A stretch of 64,000 bases of DNA from Setaria digitata (lineage: Eukaryota; Nematoda; Chromadorea; Rhabditida; Setariidae): the NCBI GenBank assembly GCA_003640385.1, contig RCAB01000053.1, forward strand, positions 124,001 to 188,000, in the 5' to 3' direction. Of this stretch, positions 1 to 10,681 are shown piece by piece (the first letter of the stretch is position 1; each line of letters opens with the position of its first letter). The position numbers were made by a program, and so were the translations under genes. A model generated the notes under the pieces. It was not told where the DNA came from. It searched no databases and saw only the letters and a program-made list of their open reading frames with translations.

Positions 1-371
1 TATTCTCGTCGCATGATAAACTGACATAACTTTTCTCACAGAACTGAAATAGTATTTTTAAAAGCTTAAAATTAAAATGGTAAAAAAAAGTTAACGAATT
101 TTCATCGATTTCAGTTGGAGTAGAGTTCCTTTACAAAAAAAAAAAAAAAAAAGGAAATGAAATAGCTTCAGGTGGTTGCAAAATTTCTTGATCCAATCCT
201 TGATCATCTCGACATTTCCAATAGAAACGACTGTTTCTTGGAATGCGAACAAATACCATTATTATTTAGCATCATTCGCCTACCACCAAGCCTTGCCTTC
301 GTTCCTTATATCCATTTTACTTATCAACAACCATAAAAATCTGTTCTTGCTAATAATTTCTCTAAATAATT
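1..371. other. Non-coding left edge
   Basis: AT-rich sequence with an A-run near 135-152. No frame has coding character or usable splice borders. It lies downstream of the minus-strand gene that ends at 372. Confidence 0.5.
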
Positions 372-1043
372 TTATATAACAACACTAAGCAATAATTTTT
401 GTAGCCGAATCATTTTGTAATTAGAACTAACTGCCAGCTGTGATTCTCGTGCCGTAATTTTTATTTTGTCATATTTCTTGAGGTCGCTTTTGCGCATAAA
501 TCCATCGTTTTTTTTATTTATCCTGGAAATTTGATCGAATGATTTGGATGAAGTAAATTATTAAAATATAATTTTTTAAATATAAGAACTCGATGAGGTT
601 CTGTGAAAAGCAAACTAAATCAATAACTAACCGATAAAACCGAGCACCTTTATCAGTCTTGACTCCCCAACCAAAACAAGATGGCCGAGCACATCCAAGT
701 ACTGGTTGTCCAGTTGATAATGCCTGGAAGAAAATGAGGCCAGCAAATAGGAAAATGCACTCTATCTTGAGTGTGTACAAAATTATTGGCTACTAGTTAA
801 TAGATTCAATTATAAAATTTATTCTATTAAGTCTTGAATCAATAAGAACTGAACTTCAGAATTTAAGCAATACTGAATTTCTGATTCAAAGCACTGCTTC
901 AAATTTAAAATTAGCATTTGTTAAGAAAGATGAGAAAGACATACTTGCAAACTAAATGGAATGGCGTCCTCACCACAGTATGAAGCAAATATATCTCCAA
1001 TTTGTAAGACCATGAGCAGAAATAATAAGGTTAAAAGGAGCAT
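372..1043 (-). CDS. Small secreted protein, uncharacterised (GCARPSCFGW motif)
   Basis: Three exons on the minus strand: 1043-945, 723-632 and 522-372, with GT/AG introns and matching phases (0, then 2), giving 113 aa. Residues 1-20 are a strong signal peptide (MLLLTLLFLLMVLQIGDIFA). The mature chain starts SYCGEDAIPFSLQ, then carries QPVLGCARPSCFGW across the first junction, so three closely spaced cysteines are visible. The C-terminal half is basic and polar and includes ARFYRINKKNDGFMRK. The exon 3 acceptor (TTTCCAG) was chosen because it keeps a 50-codon frame open; a 31-base intron ending at 601 would instead give a short tail after FYR. I do not recognise the family. A secreted peptide or small cysteine-stabilised extracellular protein is an inference. 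The signal peptide and splice phases are direct observations. Confidence 0.6.
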
Positions 1044-2221
1044 GCCTACTTAAATTTAATTTCAGTATACTTTTCCCGGAGATGACAAGAGGAAGAGAGA
1101 ACAAATTGAATTGGTCGCGAGATTTGTTTAAATTCTGGAAGGTTGTTGGGTCAGCCCATCAACCCATTCTCTTGCGTCACTGACCGATTTTCATTTTGAT
1201 TTCTAGTGATTTTCACAAATTGAAATTATTGAGAATCTGTTAATATTTTTGTGAGTATGAATTGATTGATTTCGACGATTGAAAATGACGCAGCCTTTGA
1301 ATAAAACGTGTAAAACGTAAGTGAAACATGCCGAGAAAAAATGAGAAAAAAAAAAAGAAAAAGAAAAAAAAAAATTTCTCAAAATTTTGAGAAATTTCTT
1401 TTTCGGATTCTGCTTATAGCTCCGTCTTTGTCATCACTTCTATGCTTATCTTTGCGAGAACCAGCAGGAATATCTTTCATTGTTTCTATGCAATTTTACA
1501 GGTCATACAAAATTGAAGATTTGTGAGAGAGGCAAGAATTCAGAGCACTGATATTTGCAGTGACCCATCTTTCATTCACAATAATCCACAAAATATCTTT
1601 TTAAATTTTTCAACGATATCTTTCATCTATCACTTAAAGAAAAAAATTTAGGGAGGAAAAATTTAATCTCCCCGATGTCACCTCAACCGAAAGTGAAACA
1701 AAAAGTTATATTATATTGAAAAACTGGTTGATTGGGATTTAAATCACATTTTTTCTGGGATTTAAATCACACTTTTTCTTTTAGTAATTTCATCAGTTGT
1801 CCTCAGAATTACAATAAGAAAAAAAAATTATAAATACAGCTGAATTAGAGATCAATTTTTATTGTTTTAACTGTATGGTTGTGGGAAGGTTGTAGTCAAA
1901 TTACTTTCTTATATTTATCAAAATTACTCGAAAATACTCTGGGAGGAATTGCGAACAAAAAGTGCAAGGAAAATTTTTCAAGTTTATAAATCTAGACAAA
2001 AGAAGTTCCCAGTACAACCATTCTGGCATCAATTCCAACAATGGGCCTCGATCAAGACAGTGGTATCTGTTCATATTCTTAAATTGTAATCTGATTTGTT
2101 GTAGCGAAACAGATTTGAACATCTTTTTCAGCCGACTTGCCGGTATTTCAACGCCACTGAAAGAAAAATTTTTTTAAAAAAGATAGATGTTGTGAATGCT
2201 CGGAATGGTTTTATTTTGTCA
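1044..2221. other. Intergenic
   Basis: AT-rich spacer between divergent genes. A purine-rich A/G stretch lies near 1341-1375. Open stretches at 1341-1526 and 1962-2177 have neither supporting splice sites nor recognisable protein content. The segment probably holds promoters for both flanking genes; no specific motif is visible. Confidence 0.5.
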
Positions 2222-4721
2222 ATGATATTTCTAATACGATCAACTTTTTTAGGGAGCGACAAACTGTTGAATTCGTCAAAGCATACTTTGAGATTAAGTG
2301 AGGAAAGATCGTCAACTCTCAAGGGTGAAAAAGCGAAAGCATTTGCAGCTGCAGAAGTACCAGCATTTTTTTGGAAATCTGAAAACCCGGAAGTAGATGG
2401 AATTAAAATTGTTGAGACTGATATCAGTAGTAGCGATAAGAATGAACCACGCGTATTTGGTGATCGACACCCAAACGAGGAAGAGAATTTCAAAAATATG
2501 GATGTTAGCATAAAGTTTTAATATTTAAGAAAGAAATCGAAATTATCAAAGCAAATGCGCCACGTTATTAGCTGAGACATGTCATTTTGTATAATTTCCT
2601 AGAAAGATAAATTGAAAAAAGTGCTGTGCGAAGCGCTTAAAGTTGTAAACCTAAAAAAAAAAGGCTAAATAGAACTTTCTGAATTTATGCCAGTTGCTGT
2701 CAATATTTGTCTTACAAAAGAAAACTGCAAAACATGGAGAAAATCATTTATTAGCTTCAAGATAATTTCTGGAAGTTCGAATTGAACAACTGGAATATCC
2801 TGCAACTAGATACAGTTATGTACCGTGAAGCAGCAAATTGAACTGAATTTTTTTTAATTAAACTTTTCAGGTACGAATGGGTGAGCGATTAACTGATGAC
2901 GTAATTGACGCGTATTGTGATAAACTACAAGAAAGTGTTGATAGAGAAATTGACGGCATGCTTGCTATGCAATACATTTTAGTCAGTTTTTGAAAAAACA
3001 GTTTAGATAGGTCAATTTTTAAGCAGCAACTTGGATAGTGCAGCTTTCGAATTTCAAGCAGCGTAGAGATCAGAAGATAATGAAACTCAAATTCATATTC
3101 TCGTTAAATCAACAAACAGTTTTGATCGAACAAATTTAATTATATGATTCCTGCCCTATTTGAATTGATAATTTATGGACACTTATAAAAACCTTCAATT
3201 AAAAAAAAATGTTATAAAAATGGCGAGTTTTCTAGTTGGAGCCGAGTTCAATTAAAAACTTGATAAAAGGTGATAAAAACGTGTGCCAGGTGATATACGA
3301 CCACTGCCGTGCACATTATTTGGTACTATTCAGGAATAAGCTCAATCCTAAGCGTATTATTGTCTATGATCCCATTGTGCCGTACGATGATTCTGTTCTT
3401 GAAACGGTTTGTTATCAATTTCCGCATTGCTCTGTTCTTTCACGTGGAAATAAAGTCAACGAATAGTATTCATAAGATCAGTTTTCTGCATGCTATTGTA
3501 TTATGGAAGAAAGATAAAAAATGCTAAATTATTATTTTTTTTGGTAGTGTTTTTGCGAAAAAGCAGATTTTTGCGTATTGCACAATTCACTGATAAAAGG
3601 GATTTGATTTCTAGTCGAGTGAGAAAGTACGTGATAGATTTACAGGTGGTTAATTTCCAGCTTAATGAGAGCGTACGTGAACAGATTCTAACGATGTTTG
3701 GTCATCTGTATCAAGAGAATGAAGTGGTTGAAATAGCAGTTGAGAGAGGCTTGAGCACGCAGAACGATTGCTGGTCGTGTGGACTACGAGCAGCTGCATT
3801 TACTACTGACCTGTTACTTGGGATTGACCCCGCTAAGTTTCCTTCAACAACTCTTTTATGATTAAAAAAAAAAAATGCGAAGGAAAGTCGGAGGCAAAGG
3901 ATCTTCGCTATCATTCATTTCGTTATCATTTCATGAAAACCTTTAGGCTTGATTTCACTGGATGAAAACATTCATTTTTGGTTAAAAAGCTTTTTAATAC
4001 TTATATGTTAGATTTTTGTTCTTTCACTTAAAACTTATAGGGTTGAACTTCAGTTATGAATATGATTTGGAGAAAGTTGGCAAATTTATTATGGAAATAA
4101 TCAAAATGGATAAGCCTAGTCGAGAAATAATTGCTAGTGCACAATTTGGCCAGTAAGAGTACTGCTTCTATGCTCATAAATTCTAAACAGGAACTCAAAA
4201 TTCTATTTACTTTGCAAAATAGTGTTTTAAACGGGTAATTACTCTTCTAGCAGCTTTTCCCCTAAAGATAAGAACGATTGACTTTTCACTACTTCTCATC
4301 AAAATGCCAAATCATTTAAGCTACAAAAAATGAAGATATTACTTTCAGCTTTTTGAAATTTAAACACTTTACACTATTAAAAATGGTAAGAGCGAAGGTT
4401 ATTGTTTGCAGGGAAAGAAAAGGTGGTAAATCATGTTTGACCATTGTTCACGTGACCAAAGCTGACAATTTTTCAATTGAAATTGGAAAGGCTTTCTCGA
4501 TCAGCAATGAACCCTCAATGGAAGTGTTAGTAAAAGTAAATGGTGGCGAGAATGAAGTATATGCATTGGAAAGCGATGAAGAAAAGTTGTTAAAGTCTAT
4601 GATGGAGAATGTTTCTAAGGACAGTAATGCTGACGACGATGAATATTTCAGTAATCACGAACAAGAAGATGGTATTCTAATGAATGTGTCTTTTAATTTA
4701 AAAAACTTATCGAGCAATTAA
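2222..4721 (+). CDS. Ulp1/C48-like cysteine protease
   Basis: Six exons with consistent phase: 2222-2503, 2871-2981, 3236-3406, 3661-3836, 4054-4152 and 4349-4721, about 403 aa. The N-terminal ~94 residues are charged and low complexity. The protease fold then follows in Ulp1 order: GERLTDDVIDAYCDKLQ (the usual substrate-channel start), AHYLVLFRNKLNPKRIIVYDP (catalytic His, then Asp) and STQNDCWSCGLRA, where the Gln and the last Cys match Q-x5-C-G of the oxyanion and nucleophile site; Ser replaces the usual Asp before that Cys. The last exon encodes an acidic tail (ESDEEKLL, DDDEYF). Such enzymes cleave SUMO/NEDD8-type modifiers or, in mobile elements, viral-like polyproteins; which applies here is unknown. 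Start is uncertain: a TTTTTTAG acceptor at 2252 would imply an upstream exon. The acceptor at 3661 could instead be 3646 (also in phase), and the 3836/4053 borders are the weakest. Confidence 0.65.
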
Positions 4722-5670
4722 ACGAGTGTTTTCTCTTTGTCTATTCATATTGTATAGGACACTTCTCCTGATCAAAGATTCCATACTTTTATCATCAAAC
4801 TTTTCAATATTTGTAGTGTAACAGCAAGACTGAATAATGATGTTCTCGAGATAAGAGTATTGAAAATAACTCCGAATTTTGGTGTTAAATTACTTTCCTT
4901 TTGTTGTCTTTCACTAGTTGGAATTGGGTAATGATAAATGAGCTACTTTTTAAATAAGTAATATCACTCAACAAACACTTTAAAAGCTTATTTCGTTATG
5001 AAAAAATAGCAACCTTCACTGAGTATTCATCTTACTATATTAATTAATGCACCCTAGCTAACTTGAACTTGGAAAGTTTTACCAAATTCCTGTCGTTGTA
5101 ATCAGTGATGTTTAACTGTTAATGCTTGCAGAATAATATCACCCTCTCATCAATTTACTCAACTGCGATATTTTTTAAAAATGGCAAAATAACTTGTTGA
5201 AAATTTTCTAGGCTTTGTGTGAGCACGCTGATCAAATTTGTCAATCCGTCAATGAATTCGAGTAATAGTGGGCATAATTCATTAAAATACTTAAAAGGAA
5301 ACACTTTCCGTATGAGTGATAAATAATTTTGCTTGCTACTGCAAAATACTGAAACAATCAGTTTTATTTTAACTTGGTGAGATAATTACAAATGCAGATA
5401 TGATTGAAAGATAACATGCTAAGGTTTACTAAACTCTATGAAGATAATCATTTAGAATTGGGAAATTTAATTTGCCTTCCTGCTTTACTGCAACCTTCAT
5501 CATTACGTAGTCCTAGCATTTATGGATAGGTCTAGACTTTATAAGCTTTCATACAGTGAAATTCATTTGTTCCTTTGAATATACAAATAAATGAGCTTAG
5601 CAAGGTTGTGAAGGAAATTTTTTTCTATCTAATCCATCGATTTAATATTAGGAATAAGAAGTACAGACTT

Positions 5671-5712
5671 TATATTTTGTAAAGATGTTAGTTGACATCT
5701 TTACAAAATATA
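5671..5712. repeat. Perfect 18-bp inverted repeat, 6-base loop
   Basis: The arms tatattttgtaaagatgt and acatctttacaaaatata are exact reverse complements separated by tagttg. RNA from either strand would fold into a short hairpin. The stem is shorter than a usual miRNA precursor, and the flanks do not extend it. Confidence 0.8.
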
Positions 5713-6429
5713 TTTCTGTAAAGTTTTTTTTCTTTTGATTAGCTATGACAAAATATTTTAGCTATAATAAAACATGAATTTAGGAAAAGTAGAAATTGCT
5801 CTTATTCAAACAATTCAGATTATAGGAAGTAAAGCTGAATTTTGGTCAAATTCATTTCAATAACCTAGTTTGGATAACATTGTGCCTTTTATTTTCAATG
5901 GCCTCAATAGCAGATAGTTTGAATAGCATTGGGGCTTTTACTTTCAGTGGCCTCAATATCCTTATTTCAATTCCAAATCCATAAAGGTACGATAATATAG
6001 AGCCATTTAGGCTTCAGTTTTTAATTATTTTGATTTTTCTAAATTATTTAAATATTTACTTTATTTAAAAGCCATAATTGAAAAAAATGTTTAAGCATTT
6101 AAAGATTCTTTTTTCCTGTCTCCCTCTGAACAATCGGGTAGAAAGCTCGACACAACATAAATGAATCTTATTAAAATTATTCGCTTTTATTGCTCGCTTT
6201 AAGGTGAAAAAAGTAATGAAAATTAGCCGATTGACATCCGCGAAGTACAAGGTGATAATTTATAAAAAAATTTATCATACTCATTTTGAGACAATTAGTT
6301 GAATAAATTTTAGATATGACTGAAATGTAAATAACCCGTTGAAAAACTTGAAAAAATTTCTTCCTGGCATTGAAAAAGTCCTGGATCGTTGGTTAAAAAA
6401 AATTACATTAAGTATATGTAGGATTTTCT

Positions 6430-6748
6430 TTTAGCTATTGTTTGTTCATTATCAGTAATCTGTATCAAAATGACTTCATTTTGCTTTGCTTCTACAAGGA
6501 ATTGAATTCTTTCCTGAATTGAAAAAACAATATTGAAAAACAAAATAATTCGGTAACGACGAATAATGAAATGATAATGATGAACAAACAAAGCGAACGG
6601 TAGCGGTCGAACTAGGATGTGTTGTGTTTGCAAAAACATAAATGGCCAATTTTCTTTTCAGGAGTAAATTTCAAATGAACCTTTCTCATTTCAGTTAAAT
6701 GTCTAGTGTTTGATACAGATTACTGATAATGAACAAACAACAGCTAAA
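6430..6748. repeat. 40-bp inverted repeat flanking 239 bp
   Basis: Arms at 6430-6469 and 6709-6748 are reverse complements with one mismatch; both contain the motif gatacagattactgataat or its complement. Arm spacing suits a small non-autonomous DNA element (MITE), but I see no clear target-site duplication just outside the arms and no transposase. Confidence 0.65.
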
Positions 6749-7299
6749 GAAATTAAATGTGAAAAGTGATGTCTTAAGGAAGCGAATGATTCGTTATGGA
6801 TACCTATAATCAATCTTTTCTGGGTTTTCTATTCCGATACTGATTAAAAGAATTAATGATAATCATGCAGCTTGACGTGCAGTCTAAAGCATATTTGTAT
6901 GTCTAAAATAAACGGTTATAAGTAACCGTAAAGTTGGCCCACAAATAAATATGATTTTTATGCAAACAATTTCTGATTAATTTGTTCAATTAAATTTATG
7001 CATTTTCATCGACTGTTTTATACAGACTTGAAAGTTTTCATTCTGCAGAACAGTAATGAAACAAATTAATTAGATATGAAGGAAGAAAAATTTGGAAATG
7101 GTTAGGAGTGCATTTATTTTGATTCATTTAAATTAAATCTCAGTTTCACATTAATTCAACAATGTCGTGAAGTTTTCATTGACAGGCATAGAATGTGATA
7201 ACACCATGTTGGACCGGTGTCAGCAAATCTCATTACTTAGTATCCTTCACTGACTAAGCTGTCTACTGCACTGATCTTAGTAAAGTTGTTAGCAATTAC

Positions 7300-7744
7300 C
7301 TCGAAAAGACCGCATGTTCTATGTTCCAGCTTGTTATCATAAAACGAGGCAGATCTTAGTGAGACAGTGATATTTTGCAACAAAAGGAATTAGAATCATT
7401 TGTATTTGCAGCATTTTACATTTCAATGTTTTTACGCTACTTGTAGAAATAAATGATAGAATGATTATTCGTGTTTGCAAAATGCTTGAGGTGTTGATAT
7501 CCTGATGAACAGTATTACATAGAGTGATCACTTTTTCAAAAATTTTTTCCATGTCAGCGATCAGGAAAGCTGTACAATCAGGACTTGTTATATCTGAATT
7601 TGAACAAATGAAAGCACAATGAGCTTCTTCTTTGATGTTTACCTGAGAGTTTAATTCAAACTTCTGTACAAAATTTATAATTTTGTTTGCATTTATTTTG
7701 GGAATTGAAGTGCTGCGATTAGTTATTTGGCCTACAGATCGACT
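7300..7744 (-). pseudogene. Unidentified coding remnant or exon
   Basis: The minus strand is open without a stop from 7744 to 7337 (about 136 codons, no early ATG), with protein-like content such as NIKEEAHCAFICSNSDIT and FLIADMEKIFEKVITLCN. A second protein-like stretch in another frame, ITVSLRSASFYDNKLEHR, ends at 7300 in front of a GTAATT donor. No acceptor joins the two in phase, so either an intron is misjudged or a frameshift has broken an old gene. The family is not recognised. No start codon or upstream exon is visible; the stretch at 7745-7956 does not continue the frame. Confidence 0.3.
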
Positions 7745-10681
7745 TCAATACTGAAATGCCATTGATGAGAAACGAGTTTGTTGCCTCTTTGAAGAAGTTG
7801 CGATTAATGAGAGTAAAGGTACGGGAAAGGTTTTGTCCGGGAAATGAAAGAGGAAGAAGAAATGAGGTGATTAAGGGTAAGGAGAGCTTTTGTTCGGAAC
7901 TACTGGGCAACCTTTTGAAGAAAGAGGTACACCGCTCCTCCACCCGTACTACCTAATTTGGAAATATCATTAGTAGTCGATTTATTCCCACCCTTCCTTA
8001 ACAAAACAACTCAATTTGTTTCAAAATAATACCGACCGGTTCGAAGGCCTATTTAGGCCCATTAAACGGTTGAATGAGTTCTAGACTGCATTCTTTTGTA
8101 TACGAATAACAGTTATGGAATGGCTGCATGTATAAGAACCAGTTCTGTAATGGATGTTTTGCCTTCTGTTATTAAATAAGCCCTTTCCAACATTTGCAAG
8201 AATTAAAACTAATGTACCAAGATCAGTACTAATCCAAGTATGACTTGGCTCTTCCTATTGAAAATTATGAATCGATCACTTGGATAAGATTAAATATCGC
8301 TGAACTGATTTTAATTAACTGTTTACGTATAATTTGCTGACCACTTATTTTCGAATTTAGGGAATTTGCCACAGCTTAAATTTGCTTTCAGTTGTTATTA
8401 CTCTCCCAAAAAGATTACTCCACCATACAATTTTTTCTTAACTGTATTAAAATTAACATTGAAGCCCCCTAGTAAATGATCCGTCAATAAATTTACTAGT
8501 TATAGCTCATAAACTTGGGATCTTTGCAATCTTCTCTAGCAATAATCGTAATGAGGATATAAAATTAACATATTTTCCATAGAAATTAAAAGTCCCTATG
8601 GTAATAAATGGATTGTTACAATAATACCACATTATATTATAGTAGTAGTGGGGCTGGTAGTAGAAAGTGTCATCATGATTTGCGGTCACATTCACACTTT
8701 CCCACCATATCATCAATCATTCTCGGAAGTGGAAATCCGACAAAAATGTTGACATCGTTTCTAGCACCCGCTTTGCTACTAATGACACACAGACAGACAC
8801 GAACGCACATGGTACCAGGTAGAGCGTTACTATCACGCGAATATACGTACCTTTCTTCTGCCGGGTAATTTATAATGTATGAAACACTCTGTGATACGTC
8901 ATGAAACAAATACAGCAACTATCAGAGTCATCAGAATCTGAAAGAAAAAATCTCTTAGTTAAGATAGCCTTGGCATGTCACCAATTTTCATTTGACAATA
9001 CCGCCGTACTGTCGTTTATCAATTGCTTTTGCCCTTCAACTGTAACAAAAATGCTTTCTCTGGGAAATAAAAGTCATCCAAATTTCGAAAACAATTTGAC
9101 AATTTAAAACGACTTCTCGGAATTAAATTAATCGTCAGTTTCATTCATTTTCTCTGATTGTTCAATTTTCGGTATGTTGGAACATCTAATAAAATGGTAG
9201 TGAAATTCTAATTTTTCAATTAGCTTCTATCTTTTCAATTCATTTCTTTTCTTATTCTAATAAAATTTCGTAAAGAATAGATGCTATTCTTTTGCTTGGT
9301 TTATTACTAAAAAAAAAAAAAGAATGAGTCGCACTGATCTGTGGTTACTCGTGTCATTTTGAGGACATTTGCTGGTTGTGATGTTTGTCCTTTGAACGTA
9401 ATTATAATCCATCATCAAAAGAAACATGCCGCTAGAGCGGATTAATTAGTGCAATGTTGACTATTGGTCACCATTCTGTTGTAAGCAACAAGTCAGAAGG
9501 AGCGGAAGATTGCGTCATTCAGAATATCCGAAAACAGAAGCCAGAAATCTACCGCTTCAAGCTTGTATAACTTTCCGTCCTAATAGCCCTTGTGCAGAAT
9601 TTGACATGAATTTTGCATATTACTTTGTTTGTTTAAAGAAGTAAGAATCTTCGTGTACGATCAGAATGTACTATTTTCATCTAAAATTTGATTGTTTGAT
9701 TAATTCATGAATAGCACGTAATAGCTTCGACAAATGAGCACGGAAGCAGCTAGACCGAAATATTATCCATACAGGGATAACTGTTGCGCAACATTAACTA
9801 ACTTATTGGTTTATGATACACCGTATTCTAATGATGGTCTTGGAGGATGCAACTGATTCGACAATGATTTAAATTTCAAGATAAGCTTCATTTAAAAACA
9901 AAAAGATTTATTCTGACTTTTTCTCACATTTGCTGCTACACTTTGATGTATTTAAAGATTGGCTGTATTTTTTAGGAAGTTTTTCCTATTTAAAATCTTT
10001 TTTCAAAGTTTTTTTTTTTAATTTTTGCATTTGATGACACATATTAAGAAGCACATCAGAGAATTTATACTTTAATAAAAGAATTCATCTTGACATTTGA
10101 AAGAATTTCAGCTGAAAAATTAAATGCTCAAAAGTGAATCATTCTCCCTTAAAAAGTAATTATAATATGATATTAATTAATTTACTAATAAACAAAATTT
10201 AGATGTGATATCCAATTTCGTATCTTCCTCAAAGACGTTAATGATATTTGTCAGCCAATCTTTTAGTTGGATTTACGATGCGATACATTTTGTAAAGCAG
10301 AGATGAAAATTCCTGGCACTAACGAACTTTAATCCAACCGAAAAACATATGATTGTTACCCGCGATATGAAGAAAACAAGTGCTAAATAATAATACAACA
10401 ATGCTGAATCTGCTGGACAAATTCTTTCATACTAGGCTAGTTCATTGAAACTCATGATAATAATGATAATAAATTATGGCGGATAATGTGGTATCAAAAC
10501 CTTCACTTGTTTAAACATTAGTGCTGCTGTTTCAGAATATTGCAATGAATGTTAGTTTCTCTGTATCTATCTACAGAATAAGTACTGCATGTTGCCGAAC
10601 ATAGGAGTGGAAGATTCTACAGAGTGAGAAAAGATGTGAATGAACAGTGTAGTCTTCCTGGAAAAACTTCTGACTTTAAAC
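7745..10681. other. Intergenic
   Basis: Mostly AT-rich with no secure exon. Relatively GC-rich patches at 7770-7956 and 8640-8870 contain short open frames on both strands, but none shows a recognisable domain. They could be untranslated exons or regulatory islands. This is the 3' side of the ref-2 gene. Confidence 0.45.

Larger units (their letters stand above)
4722..7299. other. Intergenic, AT-rich
   Basis: No convincing coding exon on either strand. Two inverted repeats lie here and are listed separately (5671-5712 and 6430-6748). Short open stretches at 6065-6250 and 6403-6639 look random. Confidence 0.5.

Noticed and set aside
2128..2511. 127-codon minus frame
   Set aside because: Antisense shadow of the first exon of the Ulp1-like gene; the plus strand carries the coherent, spliceable frame.
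8673..8918. Minus frame in a GC-richer patch, with a plus frame opposite
   Set aside because: No recognisable domain and no paired exon; frames open on both strands reflect composition.
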